This document shows positions 33,106 through 42,044 of a DNA stretch of 42,169 nt, piece after piece. The stretch is from assembly GCA_026708085.1 (NCBI GenBank), contig JAPOVP010000147.1, positions 1 through 42,169 of the forward strand, written 5' to 3'. The notes under the pieces are model-generated. The model was not told where the DNA came from and searched no databases. It saw only the letters and a program-made list of their open reading frames with translations. The position numbers and the translations under genes are program-made. How positions within the stretch are numbered: the first letter of the stretch is position 1; each line of letters starts with the position of its first letter. This stretch comes from Caldilineaceae bacterium. GTDB taxonomy: Bacteria > Chloroflexota > Anaerolineae > Caldilineales > Caldilineaceae.

Positions 33106-33763
33106 GAAACCTGTGTGTATAGCGCTTGTGATGTTCCTTTCCGAATGTATGACGTAACGGTAGCCCATTGACATTCCGATGTAACGAAACTCTGGTAACA
33201 GCTACGCCCTACCGCGACGCCGAAACTGCCGTGGACAGCGCCGACTAGGCCCTGCTAACCGAAACAGGTGCCGCACTATGCGTTTTGAATGGGCCTGGGA
33301 GCGCTGTGAACTGTGGGAAGCCGCGCACGGCACAACTGCATCCAGTCACGTGCAGCGTGGGGAAAGGCTTCGACTTACTTCTGGAGATGGTGGAGGGATT
33401 GTGAGTTTGTGGCGTGATCTACACCGAACTGATCTCTGTTAGGGTGAACGAGCAGTCCGTATATAAAGGCTTGTTCTACCGATTTGGTCTTGATTGGCGA
33501 AACCCCTTTGGCTGTCTTCTGGGTCCCCGCCCCGGAAGACAGCTGTTTCCAGCGCATGTAACGTTTATGGGTCAGTGGGGAACTTGGTCAGCTCTCCGTG
33601 CGCCAAAAGGCGTAATCTCGACGCTGAGGTTCTCACATTGGGAGTCTTAAAACCTGGTCAGAAATCGTGGAGCGGAGGGCGGCCAGGAGTCGCTGGGTAA
33701 ATGTCACAGTCAGGATTTCGCCGACTCGATTACAAAACCGCGACCCGCACAACCGCACTTCTT
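33106..33763. other. Gene-poor stretch
   Basis: No ORF here has convincing composition, and I see no repeats or RNA gene. It continues the decayed zone between the kinase operon and the repeat-protein gene. Confidence 0.45.
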
Positions 33764-34048
33764 TCACCGCCCACCACGCACATCCCACTTGGCCCAATAT
33801 GCCGCCTCCTCTTCCTGAACCTCACACAAGGTCCCAAATGCTTTTCCGGTTTCTCGTCTTTCGGCAAGACATCTCACACATGCACTATTCACACAGTTCC
33901 TGTTAATGTGGCCGCCATTGACGGATGGACGCGGTCTAGCCCCGCGCTTGCGGAGCAACCCCTGCCCCTCCCCCAAGTCCACGACGTTGGGACTGCCGAA
34001 GGGGCGCATCAGATCTGAGACGATGCATGTGTCCAGGATGACCCTCAT
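33764..34048 (-). pseudogene. Relic of a PIN-domain (VapC) toxin
   Basis: From an ATG at 34048 the minus strand reads MRVILDTCIVSDLMRPFGSP then NVVDL, the start of a VapC domain (LDT with the first catalytic Asp; PNVV.W usual next). After that the frame gives low-quality sequence (GEGQGLLRKRGARPRPSVNG) with no second acidic cluster. The in-frame preceding NRQPPAQEDQ resembles an antitoxin tail. I judge it degraded. Confidence 0.5.
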
Positions 34049-34324
34049 CTGGTCTTCCTGCGCCGGGGGCTGGCGATTCAGTGCTATCCTCAAGATGCTG
34101 AGGCTTCTTCTTCCTTCGTTATCGCGACCGGATTGGAACCGTCAATCGTTAGCCGCTCGTTTATACAAGGGCAAGACAGGCGTTTCGAGAAAGGAATTCA
34201 AGATCCGGTTCAACCCGATGTGGCTGTTGTCTGTCCAGCACCCTTTCGTTGTTTTACACGCCTCCTGGTCTTGGAGGCCATTCGGATCTGAACAGGAACA
34301 CCCATTCTCCTGGGAGAACGAACA

Positions 34325-37300
34325 ATGAAGATCAAGAACTGCGCCCGATTTCTTCTTGTTGTCTTTTTGCTGGCCGCAGGGACAACGTCTGCTATTGCAC
34401 ATGAGGCCGACCACTGCGGTTCCGTGGAGCCGATCAGGCCGGGGGATTCGGTAACCGATCCCGTATCGGACGTGCCGGCCGCGCATATCGACCTTACTGA
34501 AGTCGAAACTTCACTGTCCGGCGAAAGATTGACGGTTGTCTTCCATCTCAAAGACCTGCCGGAAACCTTGACGTTCAACCGCACGGAGCATGGGGAGGGC
34601 TCGAAGGAGTATGAATGGGAGGTCGCAATCGATGTGGACAACGACCGCAGCACCGGCCCCGGCGGGTTCGATTACCTGCTGACCGCCTACCATATCGCCT
34701 TTCTGTCACACGAAGGGACTGATGCCGACACAACCGCTCCAATCGGGGAGATGTTGGAGGCCGCCGTATGGGAAATACACTTCGGCGGCTCCACCAGCAC
34801 GCTCGCCGATGCCGACCTGGCGGTGTCTGCCGAGGAAGACACGATAACGATCTCCGGCTACATTCCCGGGATCACATCCGAATCGCGGCTGACATTTTCA
34901 GCCTATGATGTCGAGTTCGCCGGTGAGGCCGATCAGATTGACTGCCATGCCCCATACAGAATGAGTGTGGGACCCTGGGGGTGCGACGCAGGCGCGGCCC
35001 AGTCAGGGCCGGGGCAAACCGTTACAGACGAGATCGAGGACGCTACCGATCCGCATATGGATATAACCAGGGTAGACACCTCTTTGGCGGGTGAAACTCT
35101 GACAGTTGTCTTCCATCTCAGGGACGTGCCGGAGACGCTCACGTTCAATCGTCCAGGCATATCGGCACACTATATGGAGTACGGATGGGTGGTGGTCATC
35201 GATACAGACAATGACCGCGAAACAGGCTCCGGAGGTTTCGAGTACCAGATGTTGGCGAGTTACTCTGTGCCCCCATCCCAGGAAGGGAGCAACGCCGAGG
35301 CGCCTTTAGAGAACATGGTGAAGGTCAGCGTCTGGAGTCTGGAACCGGGGAGCGCCATGCCGGCTGCGGACTCCCGCCTTGAAGTATCTTCAGAGGAGGA
35401 CACGATAACGCTCTCCGGCAACATTCCCGGCATTACCACAGAATCACGGCTTGCATTCAGGACGTACGATCATCTGGACAGCTTCGATGAGGTCGGATGC
35501 TTTGCTCCGCAGGATCAAGGCAAACCCTCCAGCCGGTGTGATACCGTTGCTGCGGTTACGCCTGGTCAGACTTTATTCGATGACGTAACAGATGTGCCGG
35601 CCGGGCATATCGACATAACCGGAGTTGAAACTTCCCTGTCCGGCGCGAGATTGACGGTTGTGTTTCATCTCAGGGATCTGCCGGAGACCTTGAGGTTCAA
35701 TCGCTCGGAGTATGGGCAGGGCACGAAGGAGTATGAATGGGAGGTCGCAATCGACGCCGACAACGACCGCAGCACCGGACCAGGCGGGTTCGATACCCTG
35801 CTGAGCGCCTACCATATTGCCTTCCTGTCACACAGAGGGACTGATGCCGACACGATCGCGCCAATCGCGGAGATGTTGGAGGCCAGCGTGTGGGAGATAG
35901 GCGCCGACGGCTCCACCAGCTCCTTCGCCGACGCCGACCTGGCGGTGTCTCCCGAGGAAGACACGATAACGATCACCGGCGTCATTCCCGGCATCACATC
36001 CGACTCGCGACTGACATTTTCAACTCTTGATGCCCAGTTCCCCGGCGACTTCGATCAGCTCGCCTGTCATGATCCATACAGCAAGAGTCTGGAACCACGC
36101 GGGTGCGATTCCGGCGCGGCCCTGGCAGTGCCGGGGCAGATAGTAACTGACGAGATTGAGGACGCCACCGCTTCACATGTGGATATCACCAAGGTGAGCA
36201 CATCGTTGTCCGGTGAGACCTTGACAGCTGTTTTCCATCTCAGGGATCTGCCGGAGACGCTGACGTTCAATAGGACGGGCATATCGGAATACTACATGGA
36301 GTACGGTTGGGACGTGTCGATCGATATAGATGGCAACCGGGAGACCGGAAATCGCGGCATTGAGTACGAGCTGTCGGCAAGCCACTTTGTACCCTCATCC
36401 GAAAAAGGGAATAACGCGAAGGCGTCAATTGACAGCAAGGTGGAGGCCGCCGTCTTGAAAGCCCGATCGGATGGTTTTATGACCTTGATCGACGCCTCCC
36501 TTGAGGTGTCCCCGGAAGAAGACACGATAACGCTCTCCGGGAATATCCCCGGGATCACGGCAGAATCACAGCTTACATTCAGCGCCTACGACTATTTTGG
36601 CGGTTCCGATGAGGTCGGTTGTCCTGCTACACCCGGCCGGAGCGTGCCCCTGAGCGCTTCCCCGACCCAGTGTACAGTTGGCGACAGCACGGTTGTGCCG
36701 GGACAGACTGCAACTGATGACGTCTCCGATGTGTCTGCGGGGTATCTGGACATTGTCGAAGTTAGCACGTCCCTTGCGGACGAAATGCTGACAGTCGAGT
36801 TCCTTTTCAGGGATATTCCGGAGACGCTGACGTTCAACAAAACGGGGACCTCGGCAAGCTCGATGGAATACGGTTGGGATGTGTCGGTCGACGTGGATGC
36901 CGACCCGGAGACCGGCGACGACGGCTTTGAGTACCTTCTTTCCGCCTATCACATCGTGTGGCCGGGAAATGAGGGGAACGACACGGAGGCGCCCATTGCG
37001 GAAGTGGCGGAGGCCAGTGTCTGGGAAAAGCAGCCCGGGCAAAGCATCAGATCCTTTAGAGACGCCAGCCTTGAGGTATCGCCAGAAACGGACACGATGA
37101 TTCTCCGCGGCCGGATTCCTGGCATCACCCCGGACTCGCGCCTTTCGTTCCTCACGCACGAGCATCATGGCGAGTTCGATGAGGTCGGTTGCCAGGTGCC
37201 GCCGAGCAACCTCACGTCCTCCAGCCAGTGTGATATCGACGATGCGGTTACACCGGGAGAGAGCGTCAGCGACGATTTCTCGGACGCCCTGCCCGCGCAT

Positions 37301-38923
37301 CTGGATGTGACGGAGATCAGCACGTCCCTGTCGGGCGAGACCCTGACGGTCGTGTTTCATTTCCGGGACGTTCCGGAGACATGGACGTTCGACAGAACCG
37401 GCGTGCCCGAAGAGGTAGTCGAGTACAGCTGGGAGGTGTCTGTCGACGTGGATGGCGACCCGGAATCAGGCTTTGAGGGGATTGAATACATCCTGTCCTC
37501 AATTCACGTTACTCCCCCCGTTTTCATCGCTCGCGACCGGAGTGCGGCTATCGCTTTGGACGATGTACAGACCAACACATGGGTTCTGAAGTCGGCGGGA
37601 GAGGCGCTGTTCCCCGATATCAACTTTCTCTCGTGGGCGCGCATCGAGGTGTCGGCTGAAGAGGACACGATAACGCTTTCGGGAGAGATTCCCGGCATCT
37701 CCGCCGATTCACGGCTTACATTCGGGGTGTACGACTATCTGGGAGGTGAGGAGGAGATCGGCTGCCTTACTTCATTTAGTTTTGGTCGGCTGGGTCGTCA
37801 CAGTCCTTCGGACGGATCAGCAGCAGTTTCCAATCAGCATGCTCTTGATGACGTGTCACAAGAACTGGTTGGACACATTGATATCCGCGGCGTCACGACA
37901 GCGCTGGACGGGGAGACTTTGACCGTCGATTTTCTGCTCAGGGATGTTCCGGAGACGTTGACATTCGACAGAACGGGCGTGCCGGCGCATGCACTGGAGT
38001 ACAGCTGGGACGTGTCGGTCGACGTGGACAACGATGCGGAGACCGGCGCCGGAGGTTTCGACTACATGCTGTCGGCCGGCTACGTCGTTCATCCCCTTGT
38101 CATAGACAGCAATACGGCGGCAAGGATAACGGAACCGGGCTTTGTCACGGCCGGCATCCTCGGGCAGGACCGGGAGGGGAACAGAGTTCTGACCGAGGCC
38201 GATATCGAAGTGTCTGCCGAGGATAACAGAATAACGCTTTCGGGGGAGATCCCCGGGATCACAGCGGAATCACCGCTCAAGTTCAGGGCGTATGATTTCT
38301 TTGAAGGAGCGGTCGAGATGAGCAGCTACGGTCCGTCGATTACGGGCGAAGGCGCTGATTCGTGCCAGTCTGACAGTGCGGCAATCAGGCCGGGCCAGAG
38401 CGTCGTCGCTGCGGTCTCGGAGACACTGCCTGCATACATGGACCTTACCGAGATCAGCACAGCTCTGACAGACGACGGGAGGCTTGTCGTCGTCTTTCAT
38501 CTCAGGGATGTTCCGGAGACGCTGGAGTTTAACAGGAAGGGTGTTCCCAAAGATGCGTTGGAGTACAGTTGGCGTGTGTCTGTAGACGTGGTCGACGACC
38601 GCGAGACGGGGTTGCAGCAGGCCGATTACTCGCTGTCCGCCAGTTATTTCGTATTCTATCCGTCCCGTGACGAGGGTGTTCACCAACCTATTGAAGAAGC
38701 TGTGCAGACCGACACCTGGACGATGGACCCGGACGGCCTTGGCGCCGCCTATCTGAGCAGCGCCAGCATTGAGGTATCGTCTGAGGACGACACGATCACG
38801 CTCATTGGAGACATTCCCGGCATTACGTCAGAGTCGCGGCTTGAGTTTGAAGCCTATGATTTTCTGCACGATTCGGAGCAGGTGGCTTGCCAGGTTTTGT
38901 CCATAGCGGGCGGCAGTGAGTAG
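34325..38923 (+). CDS. Giant secreted protein of eight tandem about 187-residue repeats, unknown family
   Basis: 1532 residues. The signal peptide (ARFLLVVFLLAAGTTSAIA) is cut after A25. Eight repeats follow; the EY.W landmark falls at residues 95, 285, 469, 659, 848, 1033, 1225 and 1413. Each repeat reads: PGQ...D.V.D....H.DI..V.TSL.GE.LTVVFHLRD.PETLTFNR, EY.W.V.ID.D.DRETG..GF.Y.LSA, a variable middle, then LEVS.EEDTITLSG.IPGIT.ESRLTF.AYD and a Cys region (VGC......C). The D.D.D...TG segment looks like a calcium loop. Beta-strand patterning suggests Ig-like or jelly-roll units. There is no membrane anchor, lipobox or sorting signal. GGGAG precedes the ATG. Two lipoproteins with single copies follow. 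Function is unknown; adhesion or surface binding is a guess. Confidence 0.9.
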   Translation: MKIKNCARFLLVVFLLAAGTTSAIAHEADHCGSVEPIRPGDSVTDPVSDVPAAHIDLTEVETSLSGERLTVVFHLKDLPETLTFNRTEHGEGSKEYEWEVAIDVDNDRSTGPGGFDYLLTAYHIAFLSHEGTDADTTAPIGEMLEAAVWEIHFGGSTSTLADADLAVSAEEDTITISGYIPGITSESRLTFSAYDVEFAGEADQIDCHAPYRMSVGPWGCDAGAAQSGPGQTVTDEIEDATDPHMDITRVDTSLAGETLTVVFHLRDVPETLTFNRPGISAHYMEYGWVVVIDTDNDRETGSGGFEYQMLASYSVPPSQEGSNAEAPLENMVKVSVWSLEPGSAMPAADSRLEVSSEEDTITLSGNIPGITTESRLAFRTYDHLDSFDEVGCFAPQDQGKPSSRCDTVAAVTPGQTLFDDVTDVPAGHIDITGVETSLSGARLTVVFHLRDLPETLRFNRSEYGQGTKEYEWEVAIDADNDRSTGPGGFDTLLSAYHIAFLSHRGTDADTIAPIAEMLEASVWEIGADGSTSSFADADLAVSPEEDTITITGVIPGITSDSRLTFSTLDAQFPGDFDQLACHDPYSKSLEPRGCDSGAALAVPGQIVTDEIEDATASHVDITKVSTSLSGETLTAVFHLRDLPETLTFNRTGISEYYMEYGWDVSIDIDGNRETGNRGIEYELSASHFVPSSEKGNNAKASIDSKVEAAVLKARSDGFMTLIDASLEVSPEEDTITLSGNIPGITAESQLTFSAYDYFGGSDEVGCPATPGRSVPLSASPTQCTVGDSTVVPGQTATDDVSDVSAGYLDIVEVSTSLADEMLTVEFLFRDIPETLTFNKTGTSASSMEYGWDVSVDVDADPETGDDGFEYLLSAYHIVWPGNEGNDTEAPIAEVAEASVWEKQPGQSIRSFRDASLEVSPETDTMILRGRIPGITPDSRLSFLTHEHHGEFDEVGCQVPPSNLTSSSQCDIDDAVTPGESVSDDFSDALPAHLDVTEISTSLSGETLTVVFHFRDVPETWTFDRTGVPEEVVEYSWEVSVDVDGDPESGFEGIEYILSSIHVTPPVFIARDRSAAIALDDVQTNTWVLKSAGEALFPDINFLSWARIEVSAEEDTITLSGEIPGISADSRLTFGVYDYLGGEEEIGCLTSFSFGRLGRHSPSDGSAAVSNQHALDDVSQELVGHIDIRGVTTALDGETLTVDFLLRDVPETLTFDRTGVPAHALEYSWDVSVDVDNDAETGAGGFDYMLSAGYVVHPLVIDSNTAARITEPGFVTAGILGQDREGNRVLTEADIEVSAEDNRITLSGEIPGITAESPLKFRAYDFFEGAVEMSSYGPSITGEGADSCQSDSAAIRPGQSVVAAVSETLPAYMDLTEISTALTDDGRLVVVFHLRDVPETLEFNRKGVPKDALEYSWRVSVDVVDDRETGLQQADYSLSASYFVFYPSRDEGVHQPIEEAVQTDTWTMDPDGLGAAYLSSASIEVSSEDDTITLIGDIPGITSESRLEFEAYDFLHDSEQVACQVLSIAGGSE

Positions 38924-39029
38924 GCATGCGGTGCATATTTACCGTAGTTTTACCTTACTTGATCTCGAAGGCCCCTCGACTTGGAACGAAGGGCGGCCGC
39001 GATTGTCTGGGCCCAAAGGAGACCGGACT

Positions 39030-39701
39030 ATGTTCAGAAAACTCTTGATTGTCGCATTCGCTTTTCTCACCGCCGCTTGTGTGCCCATACCGGCAGAGCC
39101 GCCAACAGCATCAGAACCACCACAGAAGACAGAGCAACTCACTGAATGCCCCGGCGGTTATCTTGACATGCTGCCCGGCCAGAGCGCCAGTGACCCGGTT
39201 CTAGGCTCTTTGCCAGCCTACATCGATATTGTCGGTGTGGATTCCAGTCTGGATGGAGAAACGTTGACGGCAGTCTTCCATCTCAGAGGTATTCCCGAAG
39301 AGATTGCGGTCAACAGAGAAGGTGTCGAAAACATGCACCTGGAATATATGTGGACTGTTGCAATCAACATTGAGGGCGATGCCAAAGCTACGTCCAATCA
39401 GACTGACTACACGCTTGATGCCTCGTACGGCGCAAGGAGGGTCTCGGCAGACGCGCCGGCCACAGTCCTCCCCTTAAGAACCGCGCTTCGAGTCGGAGTA
39501 TATAAACACAAACACTATCCTGAAAAGAATGAAACCCACCTGCTGGAGATGCCTGCCGGCGCCCACCTGCACGTCTCTCACGAGGAGAACACGCTTACGC
39601 TTATCGGCCGAGTGCCAGGCATCACTGACGAATCGAGCATCCTGTTCTCGACCTTTGACATCCTGCTCGGACAAGATGGCGTCTCATGTCGACCCAGTTG
39701 A
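39030..39701 (+). CDS. Lipoprotein with one divergent copy of the large protein's repeat
   Basis: 223 residues from the ATG at 39030, with AAAGGAG 8 bp upstream; the longer open frame from 38916 lacks a start signal. The lipoprotein signal is MFRKLLIVAFAFLTAAC (C17), followed by VPIPAEPP. The single repeat reads MLPGQSASDPV, AYIDIVGVDSSLDGETLTAV, FHLRGIPEE, LEYMWTVAINIEG, HLHVSHEENTLTLIGRVPGI, then TDE. The D.D.D..TG loop is replaced by INIEGDAKATS, so metal binding is probably lost. It would sit in the membrane beside the secreted repeat protein and may assemble with it. Its stop overlaps the start of a 33-codon relic. Confidence 0.85.
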   Translation: MFRKLLIVAFAFLTAACVPIPAEPPTASEPPQKTEQLTECPGGYLDMLPGQSASDPVLGSLPAYIDIVGVDSSLDGETLTAVFHLRGIPEEIAVNREGVENMHLEYMWTVAINIEGDAKATSNQTDYTLDASYGARRVSADAPATVLPLRTALRVGVYKHKHYPEKNETHLLEMPAGAHLHVSHEENTLTLIGRVPGITDESSILFSTFDILLGQDGVSCRPS

Positions 39702-39802
39702 TGTCAGGCAACAACAGTTTGAAGGTGTCGCCAGAGGGAGACACGATAACCCTCACCGGAGATTTTCCCGGGATTACGTCACAGTCGCGGCTTGAATCTT
39801 AG
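39701..39802 (+). pseudogene. 33-codon relic of a repeat unit (3' end)
   Basis: The ATG at 39701 overlaps the preceding TGA by one base. The frame reads LKVSPEGDTITLTGDFPGIT then SQSRLES and TAG: the conserved C-terminal third of the repeat only. It ends 20 bp before the next lipoprotein start. Confidence 0.8.
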
Positions 39803-39822
39803 GTAAGTAAGAGGGGGCAGTG

Positions 39823-40488
39823 ATGTTGAAAGCGCTACTAATTGGCGTGTGTGTGGTCCTGTTGAACGGCTGCCCGTTTCTGCCACCGAATCCCTATCAC
39901 CGGTCGATTTATGGCGACTATCCGCAAAGTTACATCTCCATATCGCCGGGCCAGAGGGTGGAAGGGGAGGCTTCCGAGAATTTGTTGGGCTCCGGCGACA
40001 TAATCGGCGTGAGTTCTGAATTGAACGGCGAACTCCTGACTGCGACCTTTCACCTTCGAGAACTTCCCGAAGAGGCGGAATACAGTCACGAGCCAGGACA
40101 TTTCAGACTTGAATCGAATCATTGGATAGTTCTCGTAAGCATTGAGGGAGATCCTCTGACTCCGATGAGTCATCTCGACTATATGTTTCAAGCCACTTAC
40201 TACGATCCGGAGAAACCGGAGATGGTAGTTTTCAGGCCGACTAAGCCGATGGTTACAGGAGGTCTGTACAAATGCGGTCGCGCCATTAGAGAACACAATG
40301 GAGTCGAATATGAATACACTTCGCATGAGTTTTTGTCAAGCGATGTCGAAGTGACATTTTCGCATGAAGACGGCACACTGACTCTTGCAGCGCAGATTCC
40401 CGGCATCACCGACAAGTCCACCATTGCATTCGTATCGCACGGGATGTTTCCTGGCAGTCCCGACTATCTTCCGCGCGGCGCGGACTGA
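39823..40488 (+). CDS. Second lipoprotein with a divergent repeat copy
   Basis: 221 residues. The signal is MLKALLIGVCVVLLNGC (lipobox LLNGC, C17). The single repeat is further diverged: SISPGQRVEGEASENLLGSG, ELNGELLTATFHLRELPEE, HWIVLVSIEGDPLTPMSHLD, DVEVTFSHEDGTLTLAAQIP and GITDKSTIAF. It keeps the FHLR..PEE and GTLTL..QIPGIT landmarks and again lacks the acidic loop. The start is ATG 39823 with GAGGGGG upstream; GTG 39820 is possible. Gene order suggests an operon with 34325 and 39030. Confidence 0.82.
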   Translation: MLKALLIGVCVVLLNGCPFLPPNPYHRSIYGDYPQSYISISPGQRVEGEASENLLGSGDIIGVSSELNGELLTATFHLRELPEEAEYSHEPGHFRLESNHWIVLVSIEGDPLTPMSHLDYMFQATYYDPEKPEMVVFRPTKPMVTGGLYKCGRAIREHNGVEYEYTSHEFLSSDVEVTFSHEDGTLTLAAQIPGITDKSTIAFVSHGMFPGSPDYLPRGAD

Positions 40489-40836
40489 AAATCGAGGTGA
40501 ATCCAATTGTCCATGCTTTGAACACTCGCTATGTTTCCGACCTTGACCAAAGGGGGATCGCCCGTCGCATAAGAGAAGGCCTGCATAGCGTCCTCAGACG
40601 GACAAAAAGTTGCTTCTCGTTCGTGACACAAAAGTGGGAGAAGGCTTCAGCTCCAATGACTTCACCGCGTACCAATCGGAACTTGCCGTTGAGGAGTTCT
40701 GGCCGCTCCTGGTTGAAAACACAGTGTATTACAGTTTCAGGTGCTGATGGCTTATAGATTTGGTCTTGACCGGTCCCATGGGCAGCCCCTTGAGGGTTGG
40801 CTCACTATGGGATTTAGCATACCGAAGGAACTGTTC
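40489..40836. other. Intergenic region with a protein-like remnant
   Basis: A + strand frame from 40589 to the TGA at 40745-40747 reads QTDKKLLLVRDTKVGEGFSS, then NDFTAYQSELAVEEFWPLLV and ENTVYYSFRC, with good protein character but no start codon. It is probably the tail of a lost gene. An overlapping GTG frame at 40497 is less convincing. Confidence 0.4.
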
Positions 40837-41865
40837 ATGTCCAGCAAGCGGTTTACTCTGTCCTGGGTGGTCGCCGCCGTTGCCATCCTGCTGCTGACCG
40901 CCTGCAATCCCATCCCTGCAGAGCCACCTGTCCCGGCCAGCGTTTCGTCGCCGGAATCGCCCTGCACTGAACTCAAGGAAATCGCGCGGGAGGCCTTGGC
41001 CAGTACCCCTCCGTCGCCTGCCCTCGCAAGATTCGACACCGCCGACCGTAAGGCTTTTGCCGGTTCCGCAGTCGGCTACCTGTGCGAGTTGAGCCAAGTG
41101 GTGGGGCCGCGCGAGAGCGCCACGCAGGAGGAACTGGAGTCCGCAGAGTTCCTGATGGACCGCTTTACCGAGTTAGGCTACAGCCCGGAGATGCAAGACT
41201 TTGGGCGGTGGACATCGGTAAAGGATCTCCGACCACCCCCAGGGCCATCACGTAACATAATCCTTGAACTTCCCGGTCGCGGTGAAGGCGTGGTCATCCT
41301 GGGAGCACACTACGACACGACGCCGGATTCCGTCGGCGCCAACGACAACGCTTCCGGAGTAAGCGTACTGCTGGCGCTGGCAGAGAGGTTGGCTCGTCCT
41401 CCGTGGTCGAACCAGGCGGTCTCGGTCTTCCCGTTTACACTACGTTTTATCGCCTTTGGGTCAGAGGAGACCGGGCTGCACGGCAGTTGGCATTACGTCG
41501 ACCAGTTGACCGACGCAGAATTGGCCGACATCAGGGTTATGATCAACTTGGACTCGGTGGGGTCCGGCACAACTCTCTTTGCAGTGGGCAACCCCTGGTT
41601 GACCAGGCATGTATCAGAGGCCGCCAAAAGGGAGGGAGTGCTCCTCACGGTCGGCAGGCGATGGCTCTCCGGAGGCTTCAGCGATAACTTCAGCTTCGGA
41701 GACGCTTGGGTTCCGACCATTTCTTTCGCCGGTGACGACACATCACGCATCAACAGCCCAGACGATACAATTGAGTTCATCAACCCTGCCCTGCTGGGAG
41801 ACACGGCAGTGCTGGTCCTGGACCTGCTTGCCTCTCTGGAAGACTTGCAATGTGGATGCCGGTAA
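40837..41865 (+). CDS. M28-family metallopeptidase-like lipoprotein with a changed metal ligand
   Basis: 342 residues from the ATG at 40837 (AAGGAA 6 bp upstream). The lipoprotein signal ends LLTAC (C23), then NPIPAEPP. The M28 aminopeptidase motifs are H158 (GAHYDT), D170 (GANDNASG), E210/E211 (FGSEETGLHGS) and D239 (MINLDSVGSG). The fifth ligand is normally the His of (I/F)HTP.DT, but here the sequence is INSPDDT with N306. Loss of this ligand would weaken or remove one zinc; the protein may be inactive, altered or a binding protein. It shares the PIPAEPP leader segment with the lipoprotein at 39030. Extracellular, membrane-anchored. Confidence 0.88.
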   Translation: MSSKRFTLSWVVAAVAILLLTACNPIPAEPPVPASVSSPESPCTELKEIAREALASTPPSPALARFDTADRKAFAGSAVGYLCELSQVVGPRESATQEELESAEFLMDRFTELGYSPEMQDFGRWTSVKDLRPPPGPSRNIILELPGRGEGVVILGAHYDTTPDSVGANDNASGVSVLLALAERLARPPWSNQAVSVFPFTLRFIAFGSEETGLHGSWHYVDQLTDAELADIRVMINLDSVGSGTTLFAVGNPWLTRHVSEAAKREGVLLTVGRRWLSGGFSDNFSFGDAWVPTISFAGDDTSRINSPDDTIEFINPALLGDTAVLVLDLLASLEDLQCGCR

Positions 41866-42044
41866 TGCCATCTCCACGGTGAAGACCATGCCCGCGGACG
41901 GGGAACCCGGCAGAGGGTATCTTCGCAATTTCCCTCGCCACGAGAAGCTCGCACGACGTCTCATGGCTTTCTTGCATTCTGCTTTCTACACTGATCTGGC
42001 TCGAACGAAATGTCAAAGGGCTCTAAAAACTAACTGCCAAATAC

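Noticed and set aside
33414..33700. Two overlapping short + strand frames
   Set aside because: They have no motifs, no Shine-Dalgarno and weak codon character in a decayed region.
40497..40757. 86-codon frame starting with GTG before the M28 gene
   Set aside because: The composition turns random after about 40 codons, and an overlapping frame (40589-40747) looks more protein-like but lacks a start; neither was called as a gene.
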